Shown here one piece after another: positions 34,915 through 45,121 of a stretch of DNA of 64,000 bases. Positions within the stretch are counted from its first letter, which is position 1, and each line of letters begins with the position of its first letter. The position numbers and the translations under genes were made by a program. Source of the stretch: Deltaproteobacteria bacterium (GTDB taxonomy: Bacteria; Desulfobacterota; Binatia; HRBIN30; CADEER01); the NCBI GenBank assembly GCA_029262455.1, contig JAJCZJ010000088.1:206273-270272 (forward strand), in the 5' to 3' direction. Under the pieces are notes generated by a model. It saw only the letters and a list, made by a program, of their open reading frames with translations. It was not told where the DNA came from and made no database searches.

Positions 34915-37900
34915 TCAGGTGGCCACGACTTCCGCCAAGAATCGCCCCGTATGGGACGCCTTCTTCTTGAGAATCTTCTCGACCGGGCCCATCACAACGA
35001 CGTTACCGCCTCCCTCGCCACCCTCCGGGCCCAGGTCGATCACCCAATCCGCTTCCTTCACAATGTCGAGGTTGTGTTCAATTGTCACGACAGTGTTTCC
35101 ATTGTCGACGAGCCGGTGCACGACATCGATCAGCTTCTCAACATCCGAGAAATGCAATCCGGTGGTCGGCTCGTCGAGCACATAGAGCGTCTGTCCCCGC
35201 GACTCTTTGCTGAGTTCTTGCGCAAGCTTGATTCTTTGCGCCTCTCCGCCCGACAACGTGTTGCTCCCTTGACCAAGGGTCAGGTAGCCAAGACCGATGT
35301 CGTCGAGGAGCCGCAGCGGTCCGGCGATCTTCGGTACCGCCGAGAAGTGTTCCGCCGCGTCTTCGATCGTCATCGACAACACCTCGCCGATGTTCTTTCC
35401 ACCGAACATGATCGCCAGGGTCTCTTTGTTGAACCGTGCACCGCCGCACGTATCACAGCCGACGTAGACATCGGGCAGAAAGCTCATCTCCATCTTGATA
35501 CGTCCTTGACCGGCGCACTCTTCACATCGACCGCCCTTGACGTTGAAAGAGAAGCGGCTCGCCTTGTACCCCCGACTCCGCGCCTCCGGCGTCAAAGCGA
35601 ACAGTTTGCGGATCTCGTCGTAGAATCCAACGTACGAAGCCGGAATCGACCGAGGCGTGCGCCCAATCGGCGCCTGATCGACTTCGATCACACGAGCAAC
35701 TGCATCGGCGCCCTCGATTGATTCGAATGCGCCTACTCTCCGCGAGCTCAAGCCCAACTTACGACGCAAGCCGCTGTACAGAACATCCCGCACCAAAGTC
35801 GACTTACCGGACCCCGATACGCCGGTGACACAAGTCCATGAACCGAGAGGGATCTCCACCTCTATGTTCTTCAGGTTGTGTTCGACCGCACCGCTGACAG
35901 TAATGCGCGACGCCTGCGCGACATTTCTTTCGGGGCCACGTCGACTCCGCTTCTTGCCGAGAAATCGTCCTGTCTGTGAATTAGGATCTCTCGCCAACCG
36001 GCGCGGTGTTTCGATCGCAACGATCTCGCCACCCTTCGTCCCTCCACCCGGACCAAGGTCGACCACCAGGTCCGCCGCGTTGATCGTCGCCTCGTCGTGC
36101 TCAACGACAATCAAAGTATTGCCCTGTTTTCGCAAATCGCACAGGGTGTCGATCAACATCGCGTTATCGCGCGGATGCAATCCAATCGTCGGCTCGTCGA
36201 GAATGTAGCAAACTCCGCGCAGGTTCGATCCGAGTTGCGCTGCTAACCGTATCCGCTGAGATTCGCCTCCGGACAAAGTGTCGCCACGCCGATCGAGGGT
36301 CAGGTAACTCAGACCAACTTTCTCCAAGAATCCAAGGCGCGGTAAGATCTCCTTCATGATGTTGCGGGCTATCTCGCCGTCCCGCTTGCTGAAGCGGTAG
36401 CGTCGCAAGGCTGCGTGGGCATCGCCTACTGAATCAGAAGTTACGTCCGCAATACTCCGACCGAGAACGCGTACAGCCCGCGCGCGAGCATTGAGCCGGC
36501 TTCCGTGGCACTCCTCGCACATCTGCTCCTGAAGCAGATCGAGGAGACTCGTCGCCGCCTCATCATCCGTTTCCATGACCTCGTGTAAAGCAGCAATGAG
36601 GCCGGGCTTCGCTCCGCCGTGGAGAAAGGCTTTCCGTTTGCGAGCCGACAGTTTCGAGAACGGTTGTTCGAGCTTGATCCGATGCGCCCGGGCAACTTTT
36701 CGCGCCACACGCTGCGCGGAACCCGCCGCCCCGAGGCTCTCCTTGAAGGCCCGCTCCAAGGGCAGCTCCGGCACAGGGAAGAGCGCGTCGGTATCAAATG
36801 CGACGACGGTACCGAGTCCATCGCAAGCACGACACGCCCCTTGGCGGCTGTTGAAAGAGAAGAGCCGCGGATCCAGTTCCTCATATCCCAAACCGCAATC
36901 GGCACAGTATAATCGCTCGCTGTAGATGCGTTCCTGCGACGGGCCAACCACAACCACCGCGCCCCCTCCGATGCGCAGGGCGGCGGCAACGAGTTCCGCC
37001 AGCGCCGCAGCTGACGCGGGGCGGACTTCGAGATCTCCGACGCAAATGTCAATATCGTGTTCTTTGTATCGCGCAAGCGACGGCAACGGCCGCAACGCAA
37101 CCATCGAACCATCCACTCTGGCCTGTTCGTAGCCAGCCCGCCGAGCACCCTCCAAAAGGTCCTTGTAGATCCCCTTGCGACCACGAATCGCTGGGCCCAG
37201 AATTGTCACGGCCTCACCGCGATGGTCGCGCTGGATACGCTTGACGATTTGCTCTCGCGTCAGCGAAGTCAGCGGTTCGTCGCACTTCGTGCAGTGCTGA
37301 ACCCCGACCTTCGCATAAAGCAGACGTAGGTAGTGAAAAACCTCTGTCACCGTCGCGACCGTAGACTTCTTGCTGCCACGGCTGAGTCGTTGTTCGATCG
37401 CGACTGTGGCCGGCACGCCAGCAAGAAGGTCCACATTCGGCCGCGGCAATATTTTCACGTACTGGCGCGCGTAGGTAGATAGACTATCGAGATAGCGACG
37501 CTGGCCCTCGGAATAGATAATGTCGAAGGCGAGAGTGGACTTGCCAGATCCGCTGAGGCCGGTCACGACAATGAATTGGTCTCGCGGCAAATCCACCGAC
37601 ACGTTGCGGAGGTTGTGCTCCTTCGCACCGACAATGCGAATCCGCCCCTTCAATCCGTTTGACGACGGCTCGGCCACGATAGGTAAGCTCTCGTCCTCCG
37701 GAGCCCCTTCGAGCGCCGCCCTCAGGTAGCGCCCCGTGTGCGATTCCGAACAAGCCGCGACTTGTTCTGGAGTCCCTGACACGACGATCTCACCGCCGGC
37801 ACCTCCGCCCTCAGGGCCGAGGTCGATTACATGGTCGGCCGCTTTCACCACCTCCATGTTGTGTTCGATTACGACCACCGAATGACCCCGATTCACCAGG

Positions 37901-40467
37901 GCCTGGAGAGCAAGGAGGAGCTTTTCGACGTCAGCATAGTGCAGACCGATCGTCGGCTCATCAAACAAGAACAGAGTCTCCGTCTTCTTCTTGATGGTCA
38001 GCGCCGCGGCCAGCTTCAGGCGTTGTGCCTCTCCGCCAGACAGTGTGTTCAAGGGTTGTCCCAGGCGCACATAGCCGAGTCCGATCTCCGCCAGTGGTCG
38101 GAGACGATCGACGATGTCCAGAGAATCCGCGAAGAACTCGATCGCGGCGTCAACTGTCAGGTCGAGCACGTCACGAACGGACTTCCCTCGATAGGTAACC
38201 TCGAGGACTTCTGGCGAGAAGCGGGCCCCGCTACACGAAGGACAGGTCACGTACACATCGGACAGGAACTGCATCTCGATCTTTTCGAAGCCTTCACCGG
38301 CGCAGGTCTCACAACGCCCACCCGCGACGTTAAACGAGAAGGTCGCAGCGGTGTAACCGCGCATCTTCGCCGTGTCGGTGCGAGCGAGGAGCTTGCGGAT
38401 CGGGTCGAACGCCTTCAGGTACGTAACCGGATTGCCGCGCCGCGTGCTCGACAATGCCGATTGATCGACCATGACCACTTCAGCGACGAGATCTGCCCCG
38501 GAAATCTCATCGTGTTCGCCAGGTACTGCTACAAACTGCCCGAGCGTTTTCTTGAGGCTCCGGTAAAGAATCCCTTCGATCAGAGTAGACTTGCCGGATC
38601 CGGATACGCCGGTGACACACACGAAACACGAGAGCGGTACGGCCACGTCCAGGTCCTTGAGATTGTTCTCACGGGCGCCTCTCACGACCAGTTGGCAATC
38701 CTTCCGAAGAGCCCGACGTTCAGCCGGGACGGCGATCGACTTGCGACCAGCCAGATAAGCGCCTGTTTCCGAGCTAGTGTCGGCGAGTAACTCTCGGTAG
38801 GGGCCGGCAAAGACAACTTCTCCACCCTTTTCCCCAGCCTGCGGTCCAAGGTCGATGATGTGGTCGGCCTCACGGATGATCTCCGCTTCGTGCTCGACGA
38901 CGACGACGGTGTTCTCCTTCGAGCGCAGCTCCTGGAGAATTCGCACGAGCCGCTGACTATCGCGCGGGTGCAAGCCGACCGAGGGCTCGTCGAGGACATA
39001 GAGAGTGTTGACCAGTGAAGAACCGACAGCTCGGGTCAGATCGACGCGGGCCAACTCACCGCCGGAAAGGGTCCGCGACTGCCGATCCAGCGTCAGATAG
39101 TCGAGTCCCACCGCAAGAAGGTAGCCGAGCCGGGAGCGGAGCTCCGTGAGAATCAGTGCGGCGATTTCGAGCTCGTGTTCGGAGAACGGAAGCGCTTCGA
39201 AGAGCGCCGCAACTTCGGCGATCGGCATGCGGTGCAAATCGACGATCGTCCGCCCACCGACCCGGTAGTTGAGAGCGTCGCCTTGGAGACGCCCCCCCTC
39301 GCAATCCGGACAAAGCTTGTAGCTCCGATAGCGAGCCAGGAAGACCCTGACATGCATCTTGTAGGTCCGTCCCTCGAGCCAGCGAAACCAGCCACGGATT
39401 CCATGGAACTTGCCGGCACCCTCGATGATCAAATTGCGATGAGATTCCGACAAGTCCTGAAATGGCCGCTTGGTAGGGATCTTCTTGGATCGACAAAAGC
39501 GTTCGAGCTCGTCGCGCTCCCACTGCGTCGACTTCGTACTCCACGGCTTGATCGCCCCTTCGGCAACCGATTTCCGTCCATCCGGGACGACCAGGTCCAG
39601 GTCGACGTCGATAATCCGACCAAACCCTCGACATGGCTCGCAGGCTCCCAGCGGGCTGTTGAAGGAGAACAGGTTCGGGACAGGGTCTCGGACCTGGACG
39701 CTGCATCGACCGCAGATCAGTTCCTCCGCGTGCGACGCTGCCCGCATCGAATCGTCCGGGAAAACCAAGGCCATCTCGCCCTTACCGAATCGAAATGCTT
39801 GCTCGATCGAGTCGGTCAAACGCTTGCGCTGCTCGGCTCGCACGACCAGGCGATCGGCGACAACGATCAGCGGCGTAGGGAGCGACTGCACTTCGTCGAT
39901 GTCTTCGATCTCACCGCCGACCAGAAGCCGACGAAACCCAGAAGCCTCCAAGCCCGTTCGGGCCTCTTTCCAAGTGAGAGTCTCGGGCACAGCCGGTGCA
40001 AACGTAATCAAAACTCGCGCTTCCGCATCCGTTCGCAGAACCTCGTGAACGACGGACTCCGGGGTTTCCCGCGCGACCTGCTCACCGCATTCCGGGCAGT
40101 GCGGCACCCCAATCTTAGCGAATAGCAGCTTCAGGTGGTCGTGAAGCTCCGTCATCGTGCCAACCGTCGAGCGCGAGGTCTTCACCGAGTTGCCTTGGCT
40201 GATCGCGATCGCCGGCAGGATGCCATCGATACGCTCAACCTCCGGCTTGTCCATCCGATCGAGAAACTGGCGAGTATAGGCCGAGAAACTCTCGACGTAG
40301 CGGCGTTGCCCCTCGGCGTACAGCACATCGAAGGCAAGGCTCGACTTGCCCGATCCCGACACCCCAGTGACCACGGTCAGCGAGTTCACCGGAATCCGCA
40401 CGTCAATGTTCTGCAGATTATTTTGGCTCGCGCCCCTGATCTCGATCCAGTCTTTCGCCACGTTCAC
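34915..40467 (-). CDS. uvrA: Double-length UvrA (two fused excinuclease A units)
   Basis: 1850 residues, twice a normal UvrA. The two halves (about 1-955 and 960-1850) each contain two ABC ATPase modules. Four Walker A motifs are present ([36 protein letters not shown] at about 35, 618, 970, 1550) and four LSGGE signatures. Each half has both zinc modules (CGRC...CEPC and CETC...CPSC; CADC...CRAC and CEEC...CDTC). UvrA recognises bulky DNA lesions and loads UvrB. Fusion would turn the usual homodimer into one chain; such long UvrAs occur in several phyla. The start is a GTG at 40467, or the GTG two codons later. Confidence 0.93.
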   Translation of the reverse strand: MNVAKDWIEIRGASQNNLQNIDVRIPVNSLTVVTGVSGSGKSSLAFDVLYAEGQRRYVESFSAYTRQFLDRMDKPEVERIDGILPAIAISQGNSVKTSRSTVGTMTELHDHLKLLFAKIGVPHCPECGEQVARETPESVVHEVLRTDAEARVLITFAPAVPETLTWKEARTGLEASGFRRLLVGGEIEDIDEVQSLPTPLIVVADRLVVRAEQRKRLTDSIEQAFRFGKGEMALVFPDDSMRAASHAEELICGRCSVQVRDPVPNLFSFNSPLGACEPCRGFGRIIDVDLDLVVPDGRKSVAEGAIKPWSTKSTQWERDELERFCRSKKIPTKRPFQDLSESHRNLIIEGAGKFHGIRGWFRWLEGRTYKMHVRVFLARYRSYKLCPDCEGGRLQGDALNYRVGGRTIVDLHRMPIAEVAALFEALPFSEHELEIAALILTELRSRLGYLLAVGLDYLTLDRQSRTLSGGELARVDLTRAVGSSLVNTLYVLDEPSVGLHPRDSQRLVRILQELRSKENTVVVVEHEAEIIREADHIIDLGPQAGEKGGEVVFAGPYRELLADTSSETGAYLAGRKSIAVPAERRALRKDCQLVVRGARENNLKDLDVAVPLSCFVCVTGVSGSGKSTLIEGILYRSLKKTLGQFVAVPGEHDEISGADLVAEVVMVDQSALSSTRRGNPVTYLKAFDPIRKLLARTDTAKMRGYTAATFSFNVAGGRCETCAGEGFEKIEMQFLSDVYVTCPSCSGARFSPEVLEVTYRGKSVRDVLDLTVDAAIEFFADSLDIVDRLRPLAEIGLGYVRLGQPLNTLSGGEAQRLKLAAALTIKKKTETLFLFDEPTIGLHYADVEKLLLALQALVNRGHSVVVIEHNMEVVKAADHVIDLGPEGGGAGGEIVVSGTPEQVAACSESHTGRYLRAALEGAPEDESLPIVAEPSSNGLKGRIRIVGAKEHNLRNVSVDLPRDQFIVVTGLSGSGKSTLAFDIIYSEGQRRYLDSLSTYARQYVKILPRPNVDLLAGVPATVAIEQRLSRGSKKSTVATVTEVFHYLRLLYAKVGVQHCTKCDEPLTSLTREQIVKRIQRDHRGEAVTILGPAIRGRKGIYKDLLEGARRAGYEQARVDGSMVALRPLPSLARYKEHDIDICVGDLEVRPASAAALAELVAAALRIGGGAVVVVGPSQERIYSERLYCADCGLGYEELDPRLFSFNSRQGACRACDGLGTVVAFDTDALFPVPELPLERAFKESLGAAGSAQRVARKVARAHRIKLEQPFSKLSARKRKAFLHGGAKPGLIAALHEVMETDDEAATSLLDLLQEQMCEECHGSRLNARARAVRVLGRSIADVTSDSVGDAHAALRRYRFSKRDGEIARNIMKEILPRLGFLEKVGLSYLTLDRRGDTLSGGESQRIRLAAQLGSNLRGVCYILDEPTIGLHPRDNAMLIDTLCDLRKQGNTLIVVEHDEATINAADLVVDLGPGGGTKGGEIVAIETPRRLARDPNSQTGRFLGKKRSRRGPERNVAQASRITVSGAVEHNLKNIEVEIPLGSWTCVTGVSGSGKSTLVRDVLYSGLRRKLGLSSRRVGAFESIEGADAVARVIEVDQAPIGRTPRSIPASYVGFYDEIRKLFALTPEARSRGYKASRFSFNVKGGRCEECAGQGRIKMEMSFLPDVYVGCDTCGGARFNKETLAIMFGGKNIGEVLSMTIEDAAEHFSAVPKIAGPLRLLDDIGLGYLTLGQGSNTLSGGEAQRIKLAQELSKESRGQTLYVLDEPTTGLHFSDVEKLIDVVHRLVDNGNTVVTIEHNLDIVKEADWVIDLGPEGGEGGGNVVVMGPVEKILKKKASHTGRFLAEVVAT

Positions 40468-40602
40468 TCACCCCGAAAACCACCACTATATCCAACGTGC
40501 GGCGACCCGGCCATGCGCGGGAAAGAAAGTCGAGTTTCAACCCGCCCTTGAACGCTGGCTCAACACTGCGATGATTCCAGCTTCGAGATCGGAGGGACTG
40601 AA

Positions 40603-41865
40603 GTGATTGGAAAATTGGGAATCGTCGTCGCTGGGGGTCCGGCTCCGGGCATCAACAGTGTCATCGCAGCTGCATCGATCCGCGCATCGCTTGCCGGATG
40701 CGAGGTGATCGGCCTGCGCGACGGGTTCGAGTGGGTCATGCAAGGGAGGACCGACGAGGTCGTGCAGCTGGATATCGAGTTGGTTAGCCGCTTGCACTTC
40801 CGCGGCGGGTCGTTCATCGGCATTTCACGCGCCAATCCGACGGCAACTCCTGACGGCATGAGCAATGTAATCCAAGCCCTCGACAAACTCGGGATCGACA
40901 AGCTGATCACTATCGGCGGAGACGGTACCGCATTCCTGGCAAACGCTCTGCAACAGGCCACCGACGGATCAGTTCGTATCGCGCACGTTCCCAAGACCAT
41001 CGACAACGACCTGCCTTTGCCTCCAGGCATCGACACCTTCGGCTACCAAACAGCACGCCATATCGGTGCCGGAATTCTCAACTCCTTGATGGTCGACGCC
41101 CATTCGATGTCGCGGTGGTACTTCGTCATCACCATGGGCCGTACGGCTGGTCACCTCGCACTCGGCATCGGTAAGGCCGCCGGCGCTACGTTGACATTGG
41201 TGCCCGAGGAGTTCGCGGCCGACACACCGTTGGCCTCGGTCGTCGACACATTGGTCGGTGCGATCATCAAGCGACTCGCCTTTGGTCAACGCCACGGAGT
41301 CGCGGTGATCGCCGAAGGAATCTCGGAAGTCATCGACTTCGGCACCTACGAAAAGCGAGCGCTCCGCGACAAGGACGGAAATGTTCGATTCTCCACTACG
41401 AGAATCGGCGACATCCTCCGAGATGCAGTTCAGGAGGAGCTCAAGAAACTGGGAATCGCCGCAGACACCGTTCCGAAGGATATCGGCTACGAAGTTCGGT
41501 CCGCAGACCCCATTCCCTTCGACATGGAGTACACGCGCGATCTCGGCTACTGCGCCGCGCGCTATCTCTGCGAAGGCGGCGGCGGCGCCATGGTTACGAT
41601 GCAAGGCGGGAGGTTCGTACCTGTCCCATTCTCAGAGATCCGCGATGACGAAGCAAAAGCGACGCGGGTCCGGCTCGTCGACATCCACTCGGAGCGTTAC
41701 AAAATCGCTCGGCGCTATATGATTCGCATTCGACGCGACGACTTTACGAATCCGTCGCTGCTAGCGAAACTCGCGGCGACAGCCCACATGTCCGTAGACG
41801 ACTTTCGCAATCGCTTCGAGCCGCTGACTCGTGACGAACCGCCGCCACTGGTCCTCCAAACCTAG
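40603..41865 (+). CDS. pfkA: 6-phosphofructokinase
   Basis: 420 residues, GTG start with a GGAGGG site 6 nt upstream. Nucleotide-loop text VVAGGPAPGINSVI, GGDGTAFLANAL and PKTIDNDLPLPPG, the active-site region THMGR-like VITMGRTAGHLALG, and GYEVRSADPIPFDM identify the PFK family. The phosphoryl-donor positions read Gly (GGDG, as in ATP enzymes) and Lys (PKTIDND, as in pyrophosphate enzymes). The 420-residue length also exceeds the 320 of classical ATP-PFK. It phosphorylates fructose 6-phosphate; donor preference is uncertain. It is divergent from uvrA across 135 bp. Confidence 0.88.
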   Translation: MIGKLGIVVAGGPAPGINSVIAAASIRASLAGCEVIGLRDGFEWVMQGRTDEVVQLDIELVSRLHFRGGSFIGISRANPTATPDGMSNVIQALDKLGIDKLITIGGDGTAFLANALQQATDGSVRIAHVPKTIDNDLPLPPGIDTFGYQTARHIGAGILNSLMVDAHSMSRWYFVITMGRTAGHLALGIGKAAGATLTLVPEEFAADTPLASVVDTLVGAIIKRLAFGQRHGVAVIAEGISEVIDFGTYEKRALRDKDGNVRFSTTRIGDILRDAVQEELKKLGIAADTVPKDIGYEVRSADPIPFDMEYTRDLGYCAARYLCEGGGGAMVTMQGGRFVPVPFSEIRDDEAKATRVRLVDIHSERYKIARRYMIRIRRDDFTNPSLLAKLAATAHMSVDDFRNRFEPLTRDEPPPLVLQT

Positions 41866-41907
41866 CACCTCACCCGATTCTCAAACACAGCGCGGAAAGG
41901 ACTCGAG

Positions 41908-42711
41908 ATGTTTGAAGGCAAGATCGCCATCGTGACCGGTGCAGCCTCCGGAATCGGCAAGGAATTGGCACGTGCACTCGCGCAACGCGGGACCCATGTC
42001 GTGTTGACCGATGTCGACAGCCAACTCCTCGAAACAACGAGCCAAGAAATCGCCGGCTCGACCGAGCACCACACTGTCGACGTCACCGACGCCGCCGCCG
42101 TCGAGCAGGTCGTCCGCGATACCGTTGCCAAACACGGCCGCCTCGATTTTATCTTCAACAACGCCGGCATCGCAATCTTCGGCGATGCCCGTGACATGTC
42201 CCTCGAGGACTGGAACCGATTGGTCGACATCAACATCCGGGGCGTGATCCACGGAGTTGCTGCGGCTTACCCGATCATGGTTGCACAGGGTCACGGGCAC
42301 ATTCTCAACACCGCCTCCGCCTCCGGGCTCGCGCCAACTCCGGGTGGCACCGGTTACAGCATGACGAAACACGCCGTCGTCGGGCTATCCACTTCCCTGC
42401 GAAGCGAAGCGCGGCGACACGGAGTCCGAGTCAGCGCGATTTGCCCTGGGTTCATCGAAACACCGATATTCAACAACGCTAAGATGCTCACCAAGATCGA
42501 CCGCCAAGACGCAATCGACGAGCTCCGCGGCGCAGTTCATCAACCAGACGCCCTGGCGAACGCGGTCATGCGTGGCATCGAGCGCAACAAAGCACACATC
42601 GTCTTCACTCCCTTCGCGCACATCGGGTGGCGCCTTTACCGCTTCTTTCCAGGGTTGATGGAACGCGCGCTCGATCTCACGAATCGACGAAACCCACTGT
42701 TGCCGCGCTGA
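41908..42711 (+). CDS. Short-chain dehydrogenase/reductase
   Basis: 267 residues, classical SDR. The cofactor loop is VTGAASGIGKELARAL, with Asp in VLTDVDSQLL favouring NAD(H). NNAGIAIFG, the catalytic Ser region NTASASGLAP and YSMTKHAVVGLS (Tyr and Lys) are all present, as is CPGFIETPIF. The C-terminal ~50 residues (HIVFTPFAHIGWRLYRFFPG) are hydrophobic and may associate with the membrane, as in retinol/steroid-type SDRs. It starts 42 nt after pfkA. Substrate unknown. Confidence 0.87.
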   Translation: MFEGKIAIVTGAASGIGKELARALAQRGTHVVLTDVDSQLLETTSQEIAGSTEHHTVDVTDAAAVEQVVRDTVAKHGRLDFIFNNAGIAIFGDARDMSLEDWNRLVDINIRGVIHGVAAAYPIMVAQGHGHILNTASASGLAPTPGGTGYSMTKHAVVGLSTSLRSEARRHGVRVSAICPGFIETPIFNNAKMLTKIDRQDAIDELRGAVHQPDALANAVMRGIERNKAHIVFTPFAHIGWRLYRFFPGLMERALDLTNRRNPLLPR

Positions 42712-42770
42712 GACCCGTGGGGCTCCGAGCAGGCTGGCTTGCCCGAGGATAATGTGCCACGAACCTATCC

Positions 42771-43859
42771 ATGGGAACGAAATTCACAATCATCGACGAC
42801 GGCCCACGCGACCAAGCAGGCACCGCAGGCTTCCGCGCCACACAGGTGAGCGCGCATATCGACGGCGAACGCGTCTCGATCCCTGCGGAGGAAATCGAAT
42901 CCGCACTTGGTTGGCATCTTCGCGACGAAGGCCTCTGTCGCGGCGAAGTCTGTATGCCGGTGCGAGAACGATCCACCTTGGCGACCGCGAATGGCATCGA
43001 CCTTCAGAACTTTGCCAGGATCCTCGATCGTCCATTGGCCATCGACATCGCAGAACGAGCCGCCGTACTTGGCACGGACGCTGGGACGCGAAGGGGGCGC
43101 CTAGAGACACTCGAAGCGCCGGATTTCGAGTTGCCCGATCTACAGGGCCGCACGCATCGCCTATCGAACCACCGAGGCAAAAAAGTGCTGCTCATTGCTC
43201 ACGCCTCCTGGTGAGGATGCCGTGAGGACCTGCCGGTCTGGCAGGCACTGTACGAAGAACTCGGTGATGACGGTTTCATTCCGTTCACCGTCGCGCTCGA
43301 ACGCAACATGGACGACCCCAGGCCGTTCATTGAAAAGGCCAACCCGACGCACCCCAGTGTCATCGACACTGAGCACGTGGTCGCCGAGCTGTACCACATC
43401 GTCAACGTCCCAACGATGATCTGGATCGACGAAAACGGCCAGATCTGCCGTCCACACGATACCCAGTTCGGCACCGACATCTTCACCGCGTTTCACGGCA
43501 AGCACTCCGGTCCCTACCTCGACATGATCCGGGCTTGGGTCCGCGACGGCAGCGGTGCAATGACCGCCAAGCAGGTCAAGGAACACCAACCCGTGCCGAC
43601 CGCCGAGAGTCAGCTCGCGCGCACCGAGCGCACCCTCGCCTGGTGGCTGCAAAACCAGGGGCGCGAGGAAGCGGCAGGACGCCACTTCGACCGCGCCGGA
43701 GAACTGGCACCCCAGGATTGGACAATCCGCCGCGGATCACTACCGATCCGCGGCAAGGACCCGTTCGGCGACGATTTCTTCACGCTCGCAGCCGACGGCG
43801 CCCCCGAGTACCCAATGGAGGCGGTAACTCCGACAAAGGATCCCGCCGCTCACAGTTGA
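42771..43859 (+). CDS. Thioredoxin-fold redox selenoprotein with in-frame TGA (Sec148)
   Basis: The frame runs from the ATG at 42771 to the TGA at 43857 and is interrupted only by TGA at 43212-43214. Reading it as selenocysteine gives 362 residues. Around it the text is LLIAHASW-U-GCREDLPVWQALYEEL, i.e. the redox-active loop after the first beta strand of a TlpA/ResA-like fold. FELPDLQGRTHRLSNHRGK precedes it and the cis-Pro strand NVPTMIWIDENG follows. An N-terminal ~110-residue region with EGLCRGEVCMPVRER precedes the fold, and a helical C-terminal tail follows. Sec148 pairs with Cys150 (UxC). No signal peptide is seen, so it should be cytoplasmic. Automated callers would report two truncated ORFs (to 43214 and from 43308). 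Confidence 0.88.
43217..43252 (+). promoter_or_regulatory. Bacterial SECIS-like hairpin just after the UGA codon
   Basis: CCTGCC (43229-43234) pairs perfectly with GGCAGG (43240-43245) around the loop GGTCT (43235-43239). Below it GTG (43222-43224) pairs with CAC (43246-43248), leaving a bulged AGGA, and TGC/GTA can extend the stem. The loop begins 20 nt after the UGA. The same GGUCU apical loop, 18 nt after UGA, is the SelB-binding part of the E. coli fdhF SECIS. Known bacterial SECIS rules (G in the first two loop bases, 16-37 nt spacing) are met. Confidence 0.82.
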
Positions 43860-43872
43860 GGTTCTGTTGGCC

Positions 43873-43925
43873 GTAATTATACTTGAAAATCGATTGGTGG
43901 ACGATTGATTTGCGAGTATAATTAC
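43873..43925. promoter_or_regulatory. 53-bp palindrome abutting the DUF4143 ATPase start (candidate autoregulatory operator)
   Basis: GTAATTATACT (43873-43883) and AGTATAATTAC (43915-43925) are perfect inverted copies. Between them AAATCGAT and ATTGATTT continue the symmetry with few mismatches, giving roughly 25 bp per arm. The right arm stops 3 nt before the ATG at 43929, so it overlaps where the ribosome site would be. The A+T-rich arms could also hold the promoter. Binding by the neighbouring protein or another dimeric regulator is inference. Confidence 0.65.
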
Positions 43926-43928
43926 GTG

Positions 43929-45089
43929 ATGATCGCCCGCCCCTCCCATATCAAGCGAATCCGAGAGCTGTTTTTGATCTCTCCGGCTGTCGCCATTCTC
44001 GGAGCTAGACAGACCGGGAAAACAACCCTCGCAAACCTTTACGCTCAAGAAGCAAAAACACCCGTTGTCCGCTTCGATTTAGAGGATCCGGCCGACCGCG
44101 GGCGTCTGGAGGACCCGGTCCTTGCGCTGGGAAACAGAGAGGGACTCGTCATCATCGACGAAGTCCAACGAGCCCCGCAACTATTCGAACCGCTCCGCGT
44201 CATTCTCGACCGCACCGATAATCGCTGTCTGTTCTTGATTCTCGGCAGCGCCTCCCCGGAACTCCTCCAACAGAGCTCGGAAACCCTTGCCGGACGGATT
44301 CTCTACCACGAACTAAACGGACTCTCAGTGCCCGAAGTCGGGGGCGACGCGCGCGAACGCCTCTGGTTGCGCGGAGGCTTCCCACGATCGTTTCTCGCTC
44401 CCAGCGACGAGCTGAGCGACGAGTGGCGTCGCGGCTTCATCCGCACCTTCCTGGAACGCGACCTGCCCCAGCTCGGATCACGCGTACCGTCGACAACTCT
44501 TCATCGTTTCTGGACCATGCTCGCCCATTATCACGCGCAGACTTGGAACGGGGCGGAGCTGGCACGTGCGTTCGCAGTCACTGCCCCCACCGTGAGACGG
44601 TATCTCGACACACTCACAGCAAGTCTAGTTCTGCGTCAGCTGCATCCATGGCACTCCAACGTTGGCAAGAGGCAAGTCCGATCCCCCAAGATCTATCTGG
44701 CCGACACAGGCATGCTGCATACACTGCTGGGCATTTCCGATACCAATGAATTGGAAGGGCATCCAAAAGTTGGCGCATCTTGGGAAGGCTTTGTGATGCA
44801 GGAGATCGTGCAACGAACACGCGCACGCCCGGACGAGTGCTTCTTCTGGGCAACCCATTCCGGCGCCGAGATTGATCTCTTGCTAGTCCGCGGAACCCGC
44901 CGGATCGGCTTCGAGATCAAGCGAACTACGGCCCCTAGAACGACCCGATCGCTCCATATTGCCCGCGAAACACTCGAACTCGACGAGACGTACCTGGTTC
45001 ACGCGGGCGACCAAACGTACCCTCTGAAGAACAACACCATTGCGCTGGCGTTTGAACGCCTGCACCACGATCTCCCTCCAATTCGTTAA
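43929..45089 (+). CDS. AAA+ ATPase with DUF4143 (archaeal-ATPase/YrdC-less type), copy 1
   Basis: 386 residues. Walker A ILGARQTGKTTLANL and Walker B GLVIIDEVQRAPQLFEPL, with sensor FLILGSASPEL, form the AAA module. The DUF4143 part follows, with a winged-helix-like stretch (WNGAELARAFAVTAPTVRRYL DTL) and a PD-(D/E)xK-like C-terminus (THSGAEIDLLLVRG, GFEIKRTTAP). These proteins are widespread orphan genes, often in accessory DNA and suspected of toxin-antitoxin-like or defence roles; function is unproven. No ribosome site is visible because the start abuts the palindrome. Confidence 0.85.
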   Translation: MIARPSHIKRIRELFLISPAVAILGARQTGKTTLANLYAQEAKTPVVRFDLEDPADRGRLEDPVLALGNREGLVIIDEVQRAPQLFEPLRVILDRTDNRCLFLILGSASPELLQQSSETLAGRILYHELNGLSVPEVGGDARERLWLRGGFPRSFLAPSDELSDEWRRGFIRTFLERDLPQLGSRVPSTTLHRFWTMLAHYHAQTWNGAELARAFAVTAPTVRRYLDTLTASLVLRQLHPWHSNVGKRQVRSPKIYLADTGMLHTLLGISDTNELEGHPKVGASWEGFVMQEIVQRTRARPDECFFWATHSGAEIDLLLVRGTRRIGFEIKRTTAPRTTRSLHIARETLELDETYLVHAGDQTYPLKNNTIALAFERLHHDLPPIR

Positions 45090-45121
45090 GCTGGTGTTTC
45101 ATCTCTTGCCGCCAACTTGGT

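Noticed and set aside
37831..38790. 319-codon plus-strand ORF, and a similar one at 34789-35721, opposite uvrA.
   Set aside because: Both are antisense to conserved ABC ATPase motifs and show no domain signal.
43200..43310. Reading the TGA at 43212-43214 as a nonsense mutation, giving a pseudogene with two pieces.
   Set aside because: No other disruption exists in either half, the codon falls exactly at the redox Cys position, and a SECIS-like hairpin follows at the right distance. A random stop meeting all three conditions is improbable.
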